A DNA stretch of 64,000 bases from Cylicocyclus nassatus (GCA_958299035.1 CATQJL010000001.1:34138780-34202779), one strand, 5' to 3'. Numbered from the stretch's first letter, positions 51,678 to 63,468 are shown. Program-made: numbers and translations. The notes: generated by a model not told the origin, from the letters alone.

Positions 51678-52686
51678 TATTTGACGACCGTTCGCAGAAA
51701 TTCTGTATTGCTGCACGCTGGCAGAACATGCGACAGTGAAGAAAGTACCGCTTGCCGAAGGTTTGGCTACGCAGTACCTACGCTACGCTAAGAGCGAGTT
51801 CGCGTCTGCCTGCCCCGGCGATTATCGGAGAAGCTGGTACATAAATGACATGCTGTAATATGCTCTTTCTCATCAAAAACTTCAAATTTAAAATGGTGCT
51901 CAAACAAACAAATGTCTCGTTTTATGCAAGCTATCACATAAGACCTCAGGCAAAGTTCACGCAAGTTCATCGCTGCGATTCTTCCAATTAGACAAACAGT
52001 TACGAATCCATTGCATTCCAGTCATCTTGCATTCCAGTTGTGATAGTTAGTCGCGTTTGGTCGTGTTGAAGAACTATCACGACCGAAATCAAGATGTTCG
52101 GCTGCAGTAGCCTGGTAGCTGTTTGTCTTGAAGGGAGAATCGCGGCGATAAAATCACCTGAGCTCTGCCGAGGCTTAACGGAATTTAGTCTGTGTGTATA
52201 CAGTATTACTACAAACACACATTATGTAAAAAGTTTCAAAAATTTATGTATGCTGATACTCGTTCCCAAATTTGTTGGATTTTAGACTATAACCTAACCA
52301 ACTGGGTTGGTTCGGAGCATAAATAGTAGAGTTTACATTAAGTCTAAACCTTTTTGACGATTGGAAAACCAATATCTTTGTATAAAAAGCGAATCAAACC
52401 ATCACTTTTTTGCCAGACATGATAAAGGTAAAAACTTTGATAATTATGGCGCTCCAGCCGCAGCCTGCCAAGGCACCCTTTGAACTGGCCACAATTGTTT
52501 TGTTGTTTATGTTGTTGTCGTTTGAAACTGTTGTTGTTTTCTTATTAGTTTTTACGTCCTTCGAAACTTGCAAAATTTGCGAGCTCGTAATAGACTTCGT
52601 TTTCAAAAATTCTAGAATTAACGTATGCAGGAACCTTAACCTGTTGCCCTTCCAGGCCATGTGGCCCGAACTTTCATTAGTCACTA
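51678..52686. other. No recognisable gene
   Basis: Frames of 60-117 aa occur on both strands with no domain. The plus-strand 117-aa frame (52410-52763) contains a hydrophobic stretch but runs into the next MITE, so it is not accepted. Confidence 0.4.
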
Positions 52687-53313
52687 CTCAAACAATTGCA
52701 TCGGAAAGTTCGCGGGTGCTTGCTCGGCCACCAATCATCCATGTCGCGAGCTGCACGGTATAAACCGATATTGGACCCGATAAGTGACCGCGGCGCATCC
52801 TGTAAGCGTCCGATAGTTGACCCGATTAGCGTGCTTCTGAGGCCTAGGAGAGTAAAAAATCATTGGCTTGTCCTTTATGACAACGACTTGAGTGCAAATT
52901 AAGCGACTTGTTAGCTCATCTGTCGACATTATCTAGTGTCGTCGATACTCATCCGACTGCTGCAGTTTGTTTTCTAAGCATAAAAACTCAACTGTTACAC
53001 AGAACCAAACCCGAAAAGCGATTATCCAGCCTTACAAACACTTAGGGTAGCCTCATCGCTGCGGCGCAAATCAAGCGGATTGCGCCTTACTCTAAAGCGT
53101 GTAAAAATGCGGCCTTTGATAAGGCCCGCGGCTCGTCGAATGAGGTGATTGGGCCGCGACTCTCCCGATAATCTCTTTCCGATTTCAACTTTAGCCGCGG
53201 CGTTCGCGGTAAAATATACGTGGGCCGCGACGTGCGCGGCTGAAATTTTGAGGGCCGCGGCGCGACATATAACACGCTTTGAGGCCGCCAACTTTCCCAT
53301 GCAATTGTCTGAG
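52687..53313. mobile_element. CTCAGACAA-terminus MITE, 627 bp
   Basis: The left end CTCAAACAATTGCATCGGAA and the right end TTCCCATGCAATTGTCTGAG are inverted copies, with TA flanks (52685-52686 and 53314-53315). The right half is rich in GCCGCG units. It shares ends, but not interior, with the elements at 9708-14096 and 34988-35247. Confidence 0.8.
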
Positions 53314-54449
53314 TAGGTTGGGCTCTCGGTTGTTCGAAACCTCGTTTATATCCGTGAATAGTGTCCGAACAGCGATCGAGAGATTATTAGATACCGCTCC
53401 AGGGGGAGTTCCTAAGTAATTCGTAGGTAATTGCTACACAGAGGTCGTCGCTCACTCCAGTTTGAGTTTTGGTTATCAGTTATAAACTCTGAACTCTTAG
53501 TTGTCTAAGAAAGAAAAATTTGGGAAAGCTTGTATGTGAAACACCTTTGCATTTGTTTGTGTACAGAAGAAGTGAGTTCCTTTCTGTTACTTAAATAGCG
53601 CCTTAGACATTTTTTGCTTCACATTTGATGATTATGTGTGTTGCACGTTTTAAGGTGAGATAGTATCCATTTTGTCGAGATCTTCGCTCCGATTCTCGAC
53701 AAAAAATAGTATGATTGAGCTTGCTAGCAATAAAAGTTCTTTTAATCGAACTGGATTTTTTACATAGCAAATACATAAATGGGCGCGTCTTTGAACGCTG
53801 AATCCAAATCTGCTTTAATTTTGAGCGGAACAATTATGAGTGTTTGGATGTCCAGATTCGTCATGTTATAAGTAGAACAAAATCGGCGAAAAACGCACAT
53901 AAACAGCTGAAAACTAGTAAATCAAACTATCTAAAACACTGACTACAAAGGTTTTTCGTGTGGAATTCCGCATAGGTTCTTTTGTGCTTTTCGTTAGTTT
54001 CATGCCACACAAGCCTTGACAATCTTAAACATAATTTTCGTAACTTTTTTCACAGAGTTGTTTCGCACAAAAGAGAGACAGATCTGGAATCAATGCTCTA
54101 CAGACTGGAAAGGCCATTTCGATTAGAAAGATATCCCTTATAAATTATTTTTTTCGTATAGTTTGGAGAAAATGCACACAACACTTCGGCTGACATTTTT
54201 GTAGACCAGCAAAATAGCCGCTTTCACTTTTTGCAGCAATTTCTACCATGAAATTTTCACATTTTAAGCACGCAAATCACCCGCCCGCAAAACCTCATTT
54301 TATGCTGATGTAAAAAACGACCTATCACTTTAGAGGAATCAAGTACTATATCTAAACGCGGTAGCCTTGCATACACCGTTTTTTTAAGAAGCGGAACTTA
54401 GCTAACATAAGGGTTATTTCCAATGAATGTAATCATGGAGGCTGCTTTT
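53314..54449. other. No gene; degenerate inverted-repeat element likely
   Basis: Near 53770-53840 (CTTTGAACGCTGAATCCAAATC, split by mismatches) and 54080-54115 (GATCTGGAATCAATGCTCTA, inverted) there is the GATTCCAAATCTG module present in other foldback elements. The arms are too diverged to fix borders. Confidence 0.4.
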
Positions 54450-54727
54450 TCATGGACTAGCTCTTCCTTTTATTAATTGTTCAAGAACGAATCTCATGCA
54501 ATGATTGCATTCGTTGATTTCTTGTTTTCCTAAGCATTCAGGCTTGCACTGTAAGACACTGAAATAATAAACTGCACGATTTGGTCTCAAACGAAAACTC
54601 ACAACGTGCAAAACATCGACCGGATTGACTTGATTAGCAACACGGACATAGAGCAGCACTGATATGAGGATCAATCCTGCTCTATGTCTGTGTTGGCAAT
54701 CGTTGTCATTGTCGTCTTGGCTATCAT
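54450..54727 (-). pseudogene. Small secreted cysteine-rich peptide gene, damaged (copy B)
   Basis: A TTTCAG acceptor (ending 54734) precedes ATG 54727, which opens MIAKTTMTTIANT, similar in start to the arm A gene at 38595, but hits a stop after 19 codons. A different frame gives the signal-like LILISVLLYVRVANQVNPVD. A 54-bp intron (54602-54549, GTGAGT...CTTACAG) is in phase 0, and exon 2 (54548-54450) encodes CKPECLGKQEINECNHCMRF and a stop. The break in exon 1 coincides with a 25-bp inverted repeat (54632-54656 and 54677-54701). Exon 2 resembles exon 2 of the gene at 37470-37765 (CK-EC start). Confidence 0.55.
54632..54701. repeat. 25-bp inverted repeat within the peptide exon
   Basis: Arms 54632-54656 and 54677-54701 are inverted copies with two mismatches, separated by 20 bp. 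A local inverted duplication of the signal-peptide coding sequence appears to have broken the frame of the copy B gene. Confidence 0.85.
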
Positions 54728-55666
54728 CGTTTTCTGAAACAAAGATTAACACATTCAATAGGATTTTTCCTTTGTAATATATGTTTGTTTCTGGAACAAG
54801 ACATATTTTTTCTTTTCAGTAAGATTTCAGTGGCAGTCACTTAGAACCAGAGGTTATCGAATACGGCGAGTTCTTCGTAATGAGGCGTGTCTATGATTTT
54901 AACATTATAATTAGTAACACTGTAACCCGCTAAAGACTGTTGAATTTTTAACACACATTTTGAAAAATAGATTGTCCCAAAAGTAAACTCCTTTTTGAAT
55001 AAAACAAGCTGTTTTTGTTTTTCTAGTAAACCTAGGGTATCTTTCGATAGAGTAGATCAAGCTCTACAAAATATTCATCAAGAATCCGCTAAGTCGCATT
55101 CCTTGTAAAGTTTTAAGCCAAAATAGAAAAACAAACCTTTGTGCGGGTGGTTCAAACAATTCATTTTCCGGAGCACTACAACCGGTAGAGAAGGACTTAC
55201 AGACGGACATGACTTACATTTGAGTGCTGAAATTGATAATGAGGTCTCATCAGGCAGTTCTCAATTACTCAATTTCGTACCGTACACTTCCCTGCTCAAA
55301 CAGAAATAATTTGTCACTATAGCTGCATGCACTTGTTTTACTACCCATCGGTAACAGTTTACCGAATGCTCTTCTCAAATAGATCTCAGATTGAATCAGA
55401 TATAGGTTATTGGAAAGTAACATAATAAGCTGGCATGACAGCTGTATGTCCTAGAACTTTTGTAAAGGATCTGTGTTATTACTACTAGAACCCCATGTAA
55501 ACATTGTAAAGCATGTTGGATATCAGATCGTACCGCAGAAATTCAAATAGAGAAGATAAACATCACGTAGTAACAGCTGTGCCCTTAGGAATAGAGAAAA
55601 ACATGCTATTTTGATGTAGTTACCGAACTGCATGGGCATTTAGCACAAGATGCCACGTTTCTTGCA

Positions 55667-55939
55667 ATGGTTAGATGGCAAAATTTCTGCTCACTCCTGT
55701 TTCCAAGGTGTCGTTCTCCTGTGCCACGAACACAGTGCACAATGATTTGCTGCGCTTCTAATAAGTGCTCATCGTCTAACCACCTTGCGAACACAAAACC
55801 GCTCATAATTTTTCAAAAGAAAAACCGCCGCACTCCGCCAGAGTTCACCGTCCGCGGAGTTCGCCATAACTTGCATGAGAATGAAAGAATTCTCCATTTA
55901 AGAACCCGCTTGACTCAGCGGGCGAAGCGCATCTTGTGA
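55667..55939 (+). other. Conserved 90-aa open frame of copy B
   Basis: The longest of the three copies of the frame described at 39620-39853. It contains RCRSPVPRTQCTMICCASNK and PEFTVRGVRHNLHENERIL. No domain recognised; coding status uncertain. Confidence 0.3.
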
Positions 55940-56274
55940 TGAATAGGAGTGCTAATCGTAGGCAGTCAGTTTTCACCAGTTTCTCCAAATTTTGCTTAAA
56001 GAATTACCCAGCGTGCTGACAACAACATTAACTTTGATGCTGCTGGTGGGACATCAAAGAGATACTGTGGCAGTAGCAAAAATCACTTTGCTCCAGAATG
56101 TGCTCCGTGTGATTATCGGTGCGCTGAGAGCGGTAATCAGTATACCTGTCAAAAAAGCTTAAATTATCTCACAGCTTTGGTAGAAGCTAATTAGAGTGCT
56201 TCAACCATTGACAAACAGACTTTAAACTCACTGACTCCAAAAGGATTTTCGAGCCATCTTAAAAGAGTAACTCC

Positions 56275-57345
56275 TCTTTTTTGAACTGTACTGTGTTTAG
56301 TATATAGCACATATACTCAGACTCTTTGCTGTACCCTTACAAAAAGTTTTGACCAGAAAGACTGCAGTCTTGAATGAGAAGGAAGAGCTTGTTCAAGTTC
56401 CTTCACAATTATTAACCCTTAAAAAATTGCATTCTAACATTCTTAAAATTACCAATTTTGATTTGTGTGCCGCGTTCACAAGGGCCCTTAGTAAACCCCT
56501 CTTAGTCGTCACAACATAGAGGGACTATGTCGCGATAGCTCGGAGTATTTCGCAAGGCTATAGCGAGCTATCTGTAGGGCGCCGCAAAACGAGCGTCTCT
56601 GCGCGTCGTCGAACCGCTGATGACCTCGATAACAGCCCCCATACGCGCTGCGCTATGGGTACAGATATGCTATGGTATTTGCTTAGCAAGACAAGAATGT
56701 AGTATACTGTTTTTGTTAGAAGCTGGCAAATCAGTCAGAGGAAATTTAATGACTGACTATCCTCGCGTGAGCGCACCTATTTCCCCACTTTTTAAATTCA
56801 TTATCTTATGTTTGCATCAGTATTGATAGGGAAACGCAGTTGATTTGTCTCTTGCAAAATTATGCTTCCTGCGCACCGTGCTGCGAAAGGACCATATCTG
56901 GCTTTTCTCAGTGAAATTTGGGCGTGCCAGTCACGTGTCAGCCCGTGTCGGATTCGTGCCAGCTCCTTCATAATAAATCCTATCCTTTCATAACCTCTTA
57001 GACAGGCGCGCCAGCCCGTGCCAGATTCGTGCTACTCCGTGCCGAGGCACTGATAGACTAACAGCGCGCACGTTCGCTGCGCTGTATACTACTACGCCAT
57101 GCTTTGCTAGGGAAAGGATACACGTAGCAAATAGAGCAGTTGCAGCAAATCAGTATGGGAAAACGATATGCACGCCTGCTCCGTAAGTATTGTTGAAGAG
57201 TTAGTTACTACTTTTGCAATTATTGCGAAACAGCGTATATAAGGAACCTCAACATAGCTTGTAGTTAGCGCAGCGCCAGTGTGCGAGGCTGGTGTGCTAA
57301 ACGTTGGGAGAAAAGTTCCATGCTACACTGTCTTTTGCATTTTGC
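56275..57345 (+). repeat. Left arm of central palindrome
   Basis: Mirrored by 57853-59725 once the MITE at 58801-59573 is removed (both about 1.1 kb). Ends at GCTACACTGTCTTTTGCATT. Contains GC-rich short repeats CGTGCCAG...TCGTGCCAG near 56940-57045. Not present in arm A, so it belongs only to the B/C junction. Confidence 0.9.
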
Positions 57346-57852
57346 TGGCAACAAAACGTTAATCAGAATTTCCTTTTAAAAAAGAGAAAGTGGAATTTAA
57401 GACGTACAATACATACTGAAAATGCACAAGAAAAATCAAAATAGTATCATCAGCATTCAGTCCGTTCAAAAAAGGCGATTCCATCAGCCATAACGCTAGA
57501 CGGTCCTTTCTCATGAAAACGAAAGGAAACGAGAGGTGCATGGCTAACGAACAGCAAGTCAGCAAGGTATGTGGTCGAAACTACCCCAGGATTGAAGAAG
57601 AGGACAAGAATTTGCAAAATTTCGGCACGAAGAAGGGATTTTTTGCTCAAACAAGGTGCATTGCCAAATAAAAGAAGAAAAACTGCATAGGTACGAAATA
57701 TGACTAATTATGAGTCTAATATATTTTTTAGTCAAAATAAACCCACCATTTTCAAATTCCAAAACGGCAGCAGCAGAAGTACCTAGAGAATAGGGAGAGG
57801 CGCATTGCTCGGACTGTTAGGCGGCTATCAGCTGTTGATATTGATCGCAGAA
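57346..57852. other. Unique centre of the B/C palindrome
   Basis: About 507 bp without inverted partner. Minus-strand frames of 66-68 aa overlap each other and have no recognised domain. Confidence 0.7.
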
Positions 57853-59725
57853 TGCAAAAGACAGTGTAGCATGGAACTTTTCCCCCAACGTTTAGCACAC
57901 CAGCCTCGCACACTGGCGCTGCGCTAACTACAAGCTATGTTGAGGTTCCTTATATACGCTGTTTCGCAATAATTGCAAAAGTAGTAACTAACTCTTCAAC
58001 AATACTTACGGAGCAGGCGTGCATATCGTTTTCCCATACTGATTTGCTGCAACTGCTCTATTTGCTACGTGTATCCTTTCCCTAGCAAAGCATGGCGTAG
58101 TAGTATACAGCGCGGCGAACGTGCGCGCTGTTAATCCATCAGTGCCTCGGCACGGAGTAGCACGAATCTGGCACGGGCTGGCACGCCTGTCTAAGAGGTT
58201 ATAAAAGGATGGGATTTATTATGAAGGCTGACACGAATCCGACACGGGCTGACACGTGACTGGCACGCCCAAATTTCACTGAGAAGAGCCAAATATGGTT
58301 CTGTCGTAGCGGATATTGGCGCTCCTTCTCACAGCACGGTGCGCAAGAAACCTAATTCTGCAAGAGACATAAATCAACTGCGTTTCCCTATCAATACTGA
58401 TGCAAACATAAGATAATGAATTTAAAAAGTGGGGAAATAGGTGCGCTCACGCGAGGATAGTCAGTCATTGAATTTCCCCTGACTGATTTGCTAGCCTCTA
58501 ACAAGAATAGTATACTGCATTCTTGTCTTGCTAAGCAAATACCCTAGCATATCTGTACCCATAGCGCAGCGCGTATGGAAGCTGTTATCGAGGTCATCAG
58601 CGGTTCGACGGCGCGCAGAGACGCTCGTTTTGCGGCGCCCTACGGATAGCTCGCTATAGTCTTGCGAAATACTCCGAGCTATCGCTCCCTCTATGTTGTG
58701 ACGACTAAGAGGGGTTTACTACGGGCCCTTGTGAACGCGGCACACAAATCAAAATTGGTAATTTTAAGAATGTTAGAATGCGATTTTTTAAGGGTTAATA
58801 TTAGGTTGGCACATAAGTAATGCAACTTTTTGTATAACTTTTGTCTATTTGAACGTAGCGCATTCATTTTTTGGCAATATAAGGAATATGATGTAAGCTT
58901 CTAATGCACACATTTTTGCCGAATTTTACCATCTTATGTGAGGATTACGTAGGCTTACGGTACTATGAAAAATTTTTTAGAATGCATCAGATTTTGCTGA
59001 AACTTGGCCTATAGGGTTTATTTAACATGCTGATCACAAAAATGAGATCCGTTTCGCATGAAAAGGCCTCGTTCGTGAAATCAAAAAATGAATTTCATCT
59101 TAGCGACAAATAAATGGGATATTCGTGTTTACCGCATAGGATTACCCTATAGTGCAAAGTTATAGCGAATTCTGACTTTTCGCAGCTCAGTTATCGACAA
59201 ATTGCCTTAAAAACTTGACGCATTTGACTTGTTCAACTTCTCAAAGGCACACCACCTTAATTTGTGTTTAAATTTCATTTCTTTTTTCACTGATTTCAAT
59301 GTGCCAACTTCCAGCTACATGCTGCCTATAATTGCTTTTTCATATGTTTAAATCAGGTTTCGTAGGGCTTCATGTTTGCCAAAAATCGTAAAACCTCGAT
59401 TTTCAGCAGTTTTCAGAAAATGCTTAGATTTTTTGTACTACGTTATCAAGAATCAAACGGTTTGCGCAGACTTGCAGCTTACATCACGACCTACATGACG
59501 CCACAAAATGAGAATGCTACATAGAATAGGAAAAAAGTCACTGAAAAAGTTGCAAACTTATGTGCCAACCTAATAATTGTGAAGGAACTTGAACAAGCTC
59601 CTCCTTTTCATTCAAGACTGCAGTCTATATGGTCAAAACTTTTTGTAAGGGTACAGCAAAGAGTCTGAGATATGTGCTATATATTAAACACAGTAAAGTT
59701 CAGAAAAAAGAGGAGTTACTCTTTT
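57853..59725 (-). repeat. Right arm of central palindrome (with MITE)
   Basis: Inverse of 56275-57345. Interrupted by the 773-bp MITE at 58801-59573, which the left arm lacks. Confidence 0.9.
58801..59573. mobile_element. Mariner-type MITE, 773 bp, with proven empty site
   Basis: TTAGGTTGGCACATAAGTAA at the left and, inverted, ACTTATGTGCCAACCTAA at the right, flanked by TA (58799-58800 and 59574-59575). The opposite palindrome arm carries the uninterrupted target (TTCACAATTATTAACCCT at 56402), so the insertion followed the inverted duplication and duplicated TA. The interior includes one unit of the 130-bp repeat (TGCTGAAACTTGGCC...ATGCTGATCAC). No transposase. Confidence 0.95.
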
Positions 59726-60055
59726 GAGATGGCTCGAAAATCCTTTTGGAGTCAGTGAGTTTAAAGTCTGTTTGTCAGTGGTTGAAGCACTCTAATTAGC
59801 TTCTACAAAAGCTGTGAGATAATTTAAGCTTTTTTGACAGGTATACTGATTACCGCTCTCAGCGCACCAATGATCACACGGAGCACATTTTGGAGCAAAT
59901 CGAGCAAAGTGATTTTTGCTACTGCCACAGTATCTCTTTGGTGTCCCACCAGCAGCATCAAAGTTAATGTTGTTGTCAGCACGCTGGGTAATTCTTTAAG
60001 CAAAATTTGGAGAAACTGGTGAAAACTGACTGCCTACGATTAGCACTCCTATTCA

Positions 60056-60319
60056 TCACAAGATGCGCTTCGCCCGCTGAGTCAAGCGGGTTCTTAAATG
60101 GAGAATTCTTTCATTCTCATGCAAGTTATGGCGAACTCCGCGGACGGTGAACTCTGGCGGAGTGCGGCGGCTTTTCTTTCGAAAAATTATGAGCGGTTTT
60201 GTGTTAGCAAGGTGGTTAGACAATGAGCACTCATTAGAGGCGCAGCAAATCATTGTGCACTGTCTTCGTGGCACAGGAGAACGACACCTTGGAAAGAGGA
60301 GTATGCAGAATTTTGCCAT
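60056..60319 (-). other. Conserved 87-aa open frame of arm C
   Basis: Arm C counterpart of the frame at 39620-39853 and 55667-55939. Most of it is B-like in its base differences. Unknown meaning. Confidence 0.3.
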
Positions 60320-61312
60320 GTAACCGCAAGAAACGTGGCATATTGGGCTACATGCTCATCGCAATTCGGTAAATACATCCAAAATTGCATGTTTTTCTCT
60401 ATTTCAAAGGACACCGCTGTTACTATGTAATGTTCATCTTGCCTATTTGATTTTCTGCAATACGATTTGACATCCAAAATGCTTTACATTGTTTACATTA
60501 ACTTCTAGTAGTAGCAGAGATCCGACAAATCTAGGGCATACAGCTGTCATGCCAGACTTACCATGTCGCTTCCCAATAACATATATCTGATTCAATTTGA
60601 AATCTATAATATTTGAGAAGAGCATTCGGTAAACTGTTACCGATGGGTAGTAAAACAAGTGCATGCAGCTATAGTGACAAATTGTTTTTGTTTGAGCAGG
60701 GAAGTGTATGGTACGAAATTGAGTATTTAAGGACTGCCTGATGCAACTTCATTATCAATTTCAACTCATTTTAAATGTAAATCATGCCCATCTATAAGTC
60801 TTTCCCCACCGCTTGTAGTGCTCTGAATAATGAATTTTTTGATCCACCCGCACAAACTTTGCATTACTCGAAAAAGCGTGAACAGCTTTTTTTGCTTCAA
60901 ACTTTACAAGGAATGCAACTTAGGCAGATCCTGTTAATCATTTTGTAGAGCTTAATCTGCTCTATTGAATGATACCCTAAGTCTACCAAAAACACAAAAA
61001 AGTGCTTAATTTATTTGAAAAAGTAGTCTACTTTTGGGACAACGTAATATTTGAAAATGTGTACTAAAAATTCACCAGTCTTCAGTGGGTAACAAGATTA
61101 CTAATTATAATGTTGTAATCATAAACATGCCTCAACGTCGAAGAGCACGCCAATTGTCGATACTCCTTAATTCTAAATGACTGCCACTGAAATCTTATCA
61201 AAGTAGAGAAATGTGTTCTTGTTGTGCAAGTGTAAAAAACTCACGCAAAGCAATCACGTATGTTACAAAGGGGAAATTAGCTTGATTGTGTTGACCTTTA
61301 TTTCAATAAACA

Positions 61313-61672
61313 ATGATTGCCAAGGTACTCCTCCTTTCAGTTCTTCTTTATTTTTGCGTTGCACATCAGGTGCTTCAACTTCAAGCGCTTATGCCGAATG
61401 AGTTTTTGCGAAATCAAGCAATAAGCGCTGATCATTGAAAAAATTATGGGTGTCATTACTTCGTGCAATGAAAATGTGAGCAACTCATTTTTGCAATACG
61501 ATACTTCTTTACAAACGCTTAACCATAAGGACGATTGCAATGCTCAATGTGAAGCTCGATGCATTTTTAGGCGCTAAGCGCTCAAATTTTGCAGTATCTG
61601 GCAGGAGCGACTACAGATTCAAAGCCAAAGCATCAGGCTGCATCACGCTACATGCCACTTTCGAAACAGTGA
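61313..61672 (+). pseudogene. Second peptide gene, damaged copy (arm C)
   Basis: Counterpart of the arm A gene at 38194-38595. The ATG at 61313 opens the same MIAKVLLLSVLLYFCVA signal peptide. Here the upstream acceptor TTTCAG has become TTTCAAT. About 47 bp that in arm A hold the end of the second exon and its GTAAGA donor are deleted, so the reading passes from CNAQCEA straight into intron sequence. The last exon (61595-61672) is preserved. Arm C therefore has lost this gene while keeping the first one intact. Confidence 0.65.
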
Positions 61673-61893
61673 TATCGACTTGAACCCATCATATGTGAGG
61701 AATGAAGGCATAAGGATATTAGCGTCCGTGCTGAAATATGAAAGTGCAACATTTCTCAACTTTCTGTCAACCGTTGTACTTTGACGAGTCAGCTACACTA
61801 CTAAAAATAAAAATGCAAAAAATTCTTTGCAAGAAAACAACATAGAAACATTAGGCTTACAACTGGCGTGTCTCCTATTTACGTACATCCTAA

Positions 61894-62025
61894 GGCCCGT
61901 ATGCATTAATATCCCCGCAGAGAAGAGTGGCGACCTTCTCATGAAGTGGCATGCGGACGCTGCTGAGCTCTTCATCATTGGGGTTGCCGCTTCCCTCGCT
62001 GCAGGGATATTAGTGCATACGGGCC
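61894..62025. mobile_element. Harbinger-like MITE, 132 bp (arm C)
   Basis: Inverted counterpart of 37841-37972, same length. Confidence 0.85.
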
Positions 62026-62080
62026 TGAGAAGGTTTCGAAGTTCACCAAAAGAGTAATTTCTAAAAAAAACTGTGAAGGG

Positions 62081-62097
62081 CTTTTTTCTTATTTCAG
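62081..62097 (+). promoter_or_regulatory. Putative trans-splice acceptor before the peptide gene (arm C)
   Basis: CTTTTTTCTTATTTCAG ends 3 bases before ATG 62101. Same as in arm A. Confidence 0.6.
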
Positions 62098-62100
62098 TCA

Positions 62101-62396
62101 ATGTCTTCCAATATTGTGGTTCTGTTTCTGTTGTTCGTCACTGTTGCTGCCAACATTAATTTCGAACAGATAAAACAACTAGCAAACTTCGTAAGTTCCA
62201 ACACTTTATATAATCTAAGTTGCTGGAATCCAAATCAATAATTTTGCAGTGCAAGCAGGAGTGTCAAGAACAACTCGAGAAAGGAGACTTTGGTGTTTAT
62301 TCCGCGTGCATCAAGAATTGCACCAGCAATTCTCTTCTGCAGTTTGTTAAGATACCGGCTCCAGATTACTCTCGTCCTGATCCTGACTTGGCCTGA
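62101..62396 (+). CDS. Small secreted cysteine-rich peptide, two exons (arm C)
   Basis: Exon 1 62101-62190 (signal peptide MSSNIVVLFLLFVTVAA and NINFEQIKQLANF), intron 62191-62249 (59 bp, phase 0), exon 2 62250-62396 (CKQECQEQLEKG... ending PDPDLA). 78 aa, with four cysteines in the mature part as C-x3-C-x14-C-x3-C. The coding sequence and splice sites match the arm A copy. A TTAATAAACC polyadenylation signal lies about 15 bases after the stop. The product is expected to be secreted; its role is unknown. Retention of frame, splice sites and signal peptide in both arms suggests function or very recent duplication. Confidence 0.8.
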
Positions 62397-62771
62397 TTGG
62401 TCAAGTGTGATTAATAAACCCTCTTGTTGATATGTCATGTGCTGTAGATGCAAACCTTGATTTGCTTTCATTGCTTCAAAGAGCATGCATATTTCAAACT
62501 GTCTGAGTTTGCTCTGTTTTCGGCTGACCTTCAACAAGCCCCAGAACCTTGAGGAAAGCAACCACCATGCCAGAGGGTGATTGATTCAAGATTACCTCAC
62601 GCTTTCTGAGCCAGCGCTTTCCAAGCACTTCACATTTTGGGGGAAGGTAGCACAGTGGAAACAGCAAACCTAGTGCAACTGGCGAAGATATTTAGCATTT
62701 TTCTGGTGAAAACGTGCAAGCCTCATAGCTAAAATTAGCGATTTCAACTGATTTTGTATGTGTCTCACTGC

Positions 62772-62861
62772 AATATTGTGATTCTGTTTCTGTTGCTCGT
62801 CACTGTTGCTGTTGCAGGTAAGGGCAGATGCGTTCCAATATACAGCCTAAGAGGACACTGA
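62772..62861 (+). pseudogene. Partial duplicate of the peptide-gene signal exon (arm C)
   Basis: Counterpart of 37005-37094: NIVILFLLLVTVAVA, then a GTAAGG donor-like site, with no in-frame start codon. Confidence 0.6.
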
Positions 62862-62919
62862 AACAGGATCAAACCTGTATCAGGATTTGCGCGTGTTAGG
62901 CCATTATTTATTTGTTTAT

Positions 62920-63195
62920 TTAATACACAGGAGTGCACCGAAACAGAACAAAAAAGAAAGAAAAAAACACAACACAGAACGCAACAACTGGGATTGGATC
63001 ACTTGTCCCTTGCCGGATTGATCAGGTCGTTCTCCTTCTCCAAAAAGTGAGTAGGGCTCTGCCGAGTTTCTTTTCCCTTACCCGAACGCATTATAAGGTC
63101 AGAAATTACCAGGGCTCGGCTGACCAGCTTAACCCGGGCGGACAAATCCGTCAGGGACCCTGGGCGACAAGAAGGGGGACCTCTAGGTAGAGCGC
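62920..63195. other. GC-richer unit in arm C, function unknown
   Basis: Inverted counterpart of 36660-37000, with the same uncertainties. Confidence 0.35.
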
Positions 63196-63468
63196 TCACT
63201 TATCTTCGATATCCTCAAACGGCTATTCCATGCCAAGAGAACTTTTCCAAACTCTTTAAAAGATAGTAAACTATGGAAATTGTAAGTCATCATGCGAAAT
63301 GACAGTGAATATCATCAAAATCCCTTCAAAATCATCATGACTACTTTTTGGAAATGCGTTTGACACGCATGGCTTAATCTCTCAACTGACAAGGGAACGA
63401 TACTCAATGTCCGTGGCCTTTTGAGACGAGATGTATACCATTACACTCGCCTTCAAACGCTGATTCCG

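Larger units (their letters stand above)
54450..56275 (+). repeat. Copy B of the arm sequence (diverged)
   Basis: From about 54.7 kb the sequence parallels arm A from about 38.58 kb with frequent mismatches and indels up to about 55640. From about 55640 to 56275 it is close to both A and C. It lacks the gene-1 region of arm A. At 56275 it runs directly into the palindrome. Confidence 0.75.
59730..63390 (-). repeat. Arm C of the inverted duplication
   Basis: Reverse complement of arm A (36479-40175), nearly identical from about 60.2 kb outward. Between 59730 and about 60170 diagnostic differences follow copy B (for example GAGAGCGG, CTCCATTTAAG, CGCGGAGTTCGCC). From about 60200 they follow copy A (ATGAGTGCTCATTG). 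It ends at GGCTTAATCTCTCAACTG (63390). Confidence 0.9.

Noticed and set aside
36479..63390. Maverick/Polinton or other giant DNA virus-like element bounded by arms A and C
   Set aside because: No DNA polymerase, integrase, packaging ATPase or capsid-like gene occurs between the arms, and no target duplication is visible.
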